From NCBI GenBank assembly GCA_900543275.1, contig UQQL01000049.1, forward strand, positions 1-15,795: a stretch of DNA of 15,795 nucleotides, given 5' to 3'. This document shows positions 14,226 through 15,795 of the stretch, piece after piece. The notes beneath the pieces are model-generated. The model was not told the origin of the DNA, did not search any database, and saw nothing but the letters and a program-made list of their open reading frames with translations. Made by a program: the position numbers and the translations under genes. Each line of letters begins with the position of its first letter. The stretch's first letter is position 1. Source of the stretch: an uncultured Collinsella sp. GTDB lineage: Bacteria > Actinomycetota > Coriobacteriia > Coriobacteriales > Coriobacteriaceae.

Positions 14226-14284
14226 GGCGACCCCGCGGAGGTCGCCTATACGCGCGTCGGATGCGGCGAAACATCCGACGCGCG
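14226..14284 (-). promoter_or_regulatory. Two hairpins in the ssnA-ygfK intercistronic gap
   Basis: A 13-bp perfect GC-rich stem has arms at 14251-14263 and 14272-14284 with an 8-nt loop. It is followed, in the direction of transcription, by GGCGACC/GGTCGCC (14226-14232 with 14240-14246). Neither has a T-tract. They may limit read-through or stabilise the upstream mRNA end, so that ssnA and ygfK are produced in different amounts. No clear promoter for ygfK is seen between them and its start. Confidence 0.6.
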
Positions 14285-14299
14285 CGAATCTACTTGTAA

Positions 14300-15655
14300 T
14301 TAGTAGGTGCGATCGTTGAGCGTGCTCCAGAGCTTCTTGGACTCAGCCATGGTCCACGCGTTGATCTTTTCCTCATCGATACCGACGAACTCGCGATCCT
14401 TGTACAGGACGCGGCCGTTGATGATGGTGGTGCGGCAGTTTTTGCCCATCATGCCAAAGAGCATGTGGCCGTCAATGTTCTCCTCGCTCAGCGGCGTAAA
14501 GGGCTTGTAGTCCATGACGATGACGTCGGCGGCAGCGCCGGCCTCGAGCACACCGAGCTTGCGATCGAAGTACTTGCTCGCCATCTTGGCGTTGTTCTCG
14601 AACAGCATGGTCATGGCCTCGCACCAGCCCACGTTGGGCATGGCGGCGTTGTGGCGCTGAATGATCAGGAAGACCTTGAGGCTCTCGAGCATATCGTGGG
14701 TGTAGGCGTCGGTGCCCATGCACACGGGGATACCGCGGCGGAAGAACTCGAGCACGGGGGCGCAGCCCACGGCGTTGCCCATATTGGATTCGGGGTTGTT
14801 GACGAGCCAGGTGCCGGACTCCTTGACGATATCCATCTCGGCGGGCGTCACGTGGATGCAGTGGCCGAGCATGGTGTCGGGACCCAGCAGGTTGTGCTGC
14901 AGCAGGCGCTCGACGGGGCTGATGCCGCCGCGGTTGAGGCGGGAGTCCCACACGTCATTCATGCCCTCGCACACATGGATGTGGAAGCCGGTCAGGCCGT
15001 TGTTGGCCTCGGCCATCTTATCCATGGTCTCGTCCGAAAGCGTAAAGGTGGCATGTCCGCCAAACATGGCGGCGATCATGTGGTTGTCGTTATCGCGACG
15101 CTCCTTGGCGGCCCACTGGGCAAACTCGGCGTTCTCGGCAATGGCCTGGTCGCATTTTTCCTGGCCGCGGCGGTCGGAGACCTCGTAGCACAGGCACGAA
15201 CGCATGCCCAGCTCCTGAGCGGCGTCCTTAATGGTAAAGAGGCTACCCGGGATCTCGCAGAAGCTCGCATGGTGATCGAAGATCGTGGTGACGCCATCGC
15301 GGATGGAGTCAAGAATCGTGGCATAGGCGCTGGCCTTGGTGCCGTCGAGCGTCAGGTTGTCATCGATCTTCCACCACTGCTGCTCAAGATTCTCCAGGAA
15401 GTTGGTGGGGTTGCAGCCCTTAATGGCAAGGCCGCGGGCCAGACCCGAGTAGATGTGGGTGTGGCAGTTGATGAGTCCGGGCATGATGAGGTTGCCCTGG
15501 GCGTCGACGTACTCGGCATCCGGGTACTTGGCCTTGAGCTCGCACTCGGGGCCTACTTCGACGATCGTATCTCCGTCAATGGCGACCGCGCCGTTGGGAA
15601 TGAACGGGGTCTGAGCGTTGCGGGTAAAAACGGAACCGTTAGCGACCAGAAGCAT
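14300..15655 (-). CDS. ssnA: SsnA-type amidohydrolase
   Basis: This 451-residue member of the metal-dependent amidohydrolase superfamily is similar to E. coli SsnA (442). Metal ligands are recognisable: H65 and H67 in CHTHIYSG, H225/H227 in GFHIH followed by E230, H265/H268 in GHCIH, and D316 in MGTDAY. H201 in FGGHATFT is also conserved. The family includes guanine deaminase and chlorohydrolases. In the purine-degradation cluster SsnA is thought to deaminate or open a ring intermediate; the substrate here is not proven. I chose the ATG at 15655, which has AAGGGAG 6 nt upstream; the ATG at 15673 would place that site inside the gene. It is the first recognisable gene of the operon within the window. 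Confidence 0.94.
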   Translation of the reverse strand: MLLVANGSVFTRNAQTPFIPNGAVAIDGDTIVEVGPECELKAKYPDAEYVDAQGNLIMPGLINCHTHIYSGLARGLAIKGCNPTNFLENLEQQWWKIDDNLTLDGTKASAYATILDSIRDGVTTIFDHHASFCEIPGSLFTIKDAAQELGMRSCLCYEVSDRRGQEKCDQAIAENAEFAQWAAKERRDNDNHMIAAMFGGHATFTLSDETMDKMAEANNGLTGFHIHVCEGMNDVWDSRLNRGGISPVERLLQHNLLGPDTMLGHCIHVTPAEMDIVKESGTWLVNNPESNMGNAVGCAPVLEFFRRGIPVCMGTDAYTHDMLESLKVFLIIQRHNAAMPNVGWCEAMTMLFENNAKMASKYFDRKLGVLEAGAAADVIVMDYKPFTPLSEENIDGHMLFGMMGKNCRTTIINGRVLYKDREFVGIDEEKINAWTMAESKKLWSTLNDRTY

Positions 15656-15760
15656 GAATGCTCCCTTCAACATCAGGGGCGGGGTTTGACACCTCTGACA
15701 TGGCGGAGTGCGAAGCGCCGGCCTACACCGGAAACGGGCCCTCTCCCGTCAACGCTTCAC

Positions 15761-15779
15761 CAAAGGGACAAACCCTTTG
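15761..15779. other. Short hairpin upstream of ssnA
   Basis: CAAAGGG and CCCTTTG pair over 7 bp around ACAAA. It lies 106 bp upstream of the ssnA start. It could be a leader hairpin or an operator for the operon. The region 15656-15760 shows only a TTGACG -35-like box on the minus strand without a good -10, so the true promoter may be beyond the window. Confidence 0.35.
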
Positions 15780-15795
15780 AAGTGCGGCTTGGCGC

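Noticed and set aside
14152..14274. N-terminal extension of YgfK to 14274.
   Set aside because: The added peptide is Arg/Pro-rich and encoded by the intercistronic hairpins; the ATG at 14151 has a good ribosome-binding site and matches the N-terminus of E. coli YgfK.

Overview
The window reads as chromosomal DNA from a high-GC gut anaerobe of the Coriobacteriia, most likely Collinsella or a close relative. This is inferred from codon use and protein character; there is no rRNA to confirm it. It carries a large part of the anaerobic purine (xanthine/urate) degradation gene set known from E. coli and gut anaerobes.

Layout. At the left edge, on the minus strand, is ygeX (diaminopropionate ammonia-lyase, 92-1306), followed by a strongly folding 90-bp stretch. 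A YheO/DauR-type PAS-HTH regulator (1584-2237) is divergent from it. The shared control region holds two copies of the palindrome AACAAA-N3-TTTGTT. Next come a Pro/Ala-rich single-pass membrane protein (2361-3344, +) and a convergent AAA_14/DUF4143 ATPase (3382-4704, -). The ATPase is preceded by four direct repeats spaced exactly 33 bp apart. From 4918 to 5072 there is a promoter and a leader that folds as a SAM-I-family riboswitch without P4, immediately ahead of an unrecognised 140-residue gene (5073-5495, +).

After a gene-poor stretch (5496-5990) comes an AT-richer three-gene module on the plus strand: an XRE regulator with a hydrophobic tail, a membrane protein with a winged-helix-like C-terminus, and a small acidic Trp/Tyr-rich protein. 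It has its own palindrome-rich promoter and terminator, so it looks like an acquired accessory unit. The 7390-7765 gap holds a possible gene remnant and a family of GCATCCC/GGGATGC hairpins, two of them a 62-bp tandem repeat.

The right half is a minus-strand operon, in transcription order ssnA (15655-14300), ygfK (14151-11152), a four-cluster ferredoxin (11140-10661) and an xdhD-type molybdenum hydroxylase (10648-7871), closed by an intrinsic terminator at 7766-7801. The likely logic is that XdhD hydroxylates or reduces purines, electrons pass through the ferredoxin to the flavin/Fe-S protein YgfK, SsnA opens or deaminates an intermediate, and YgeX converts the diaminopropionate-type end product to pyruvate and ammonia. 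The most novel items are the SAM-riboswitch-controlled unknown gene, the 33-bp repeat array at the ATPase promoter, and the three-gene XRE module.
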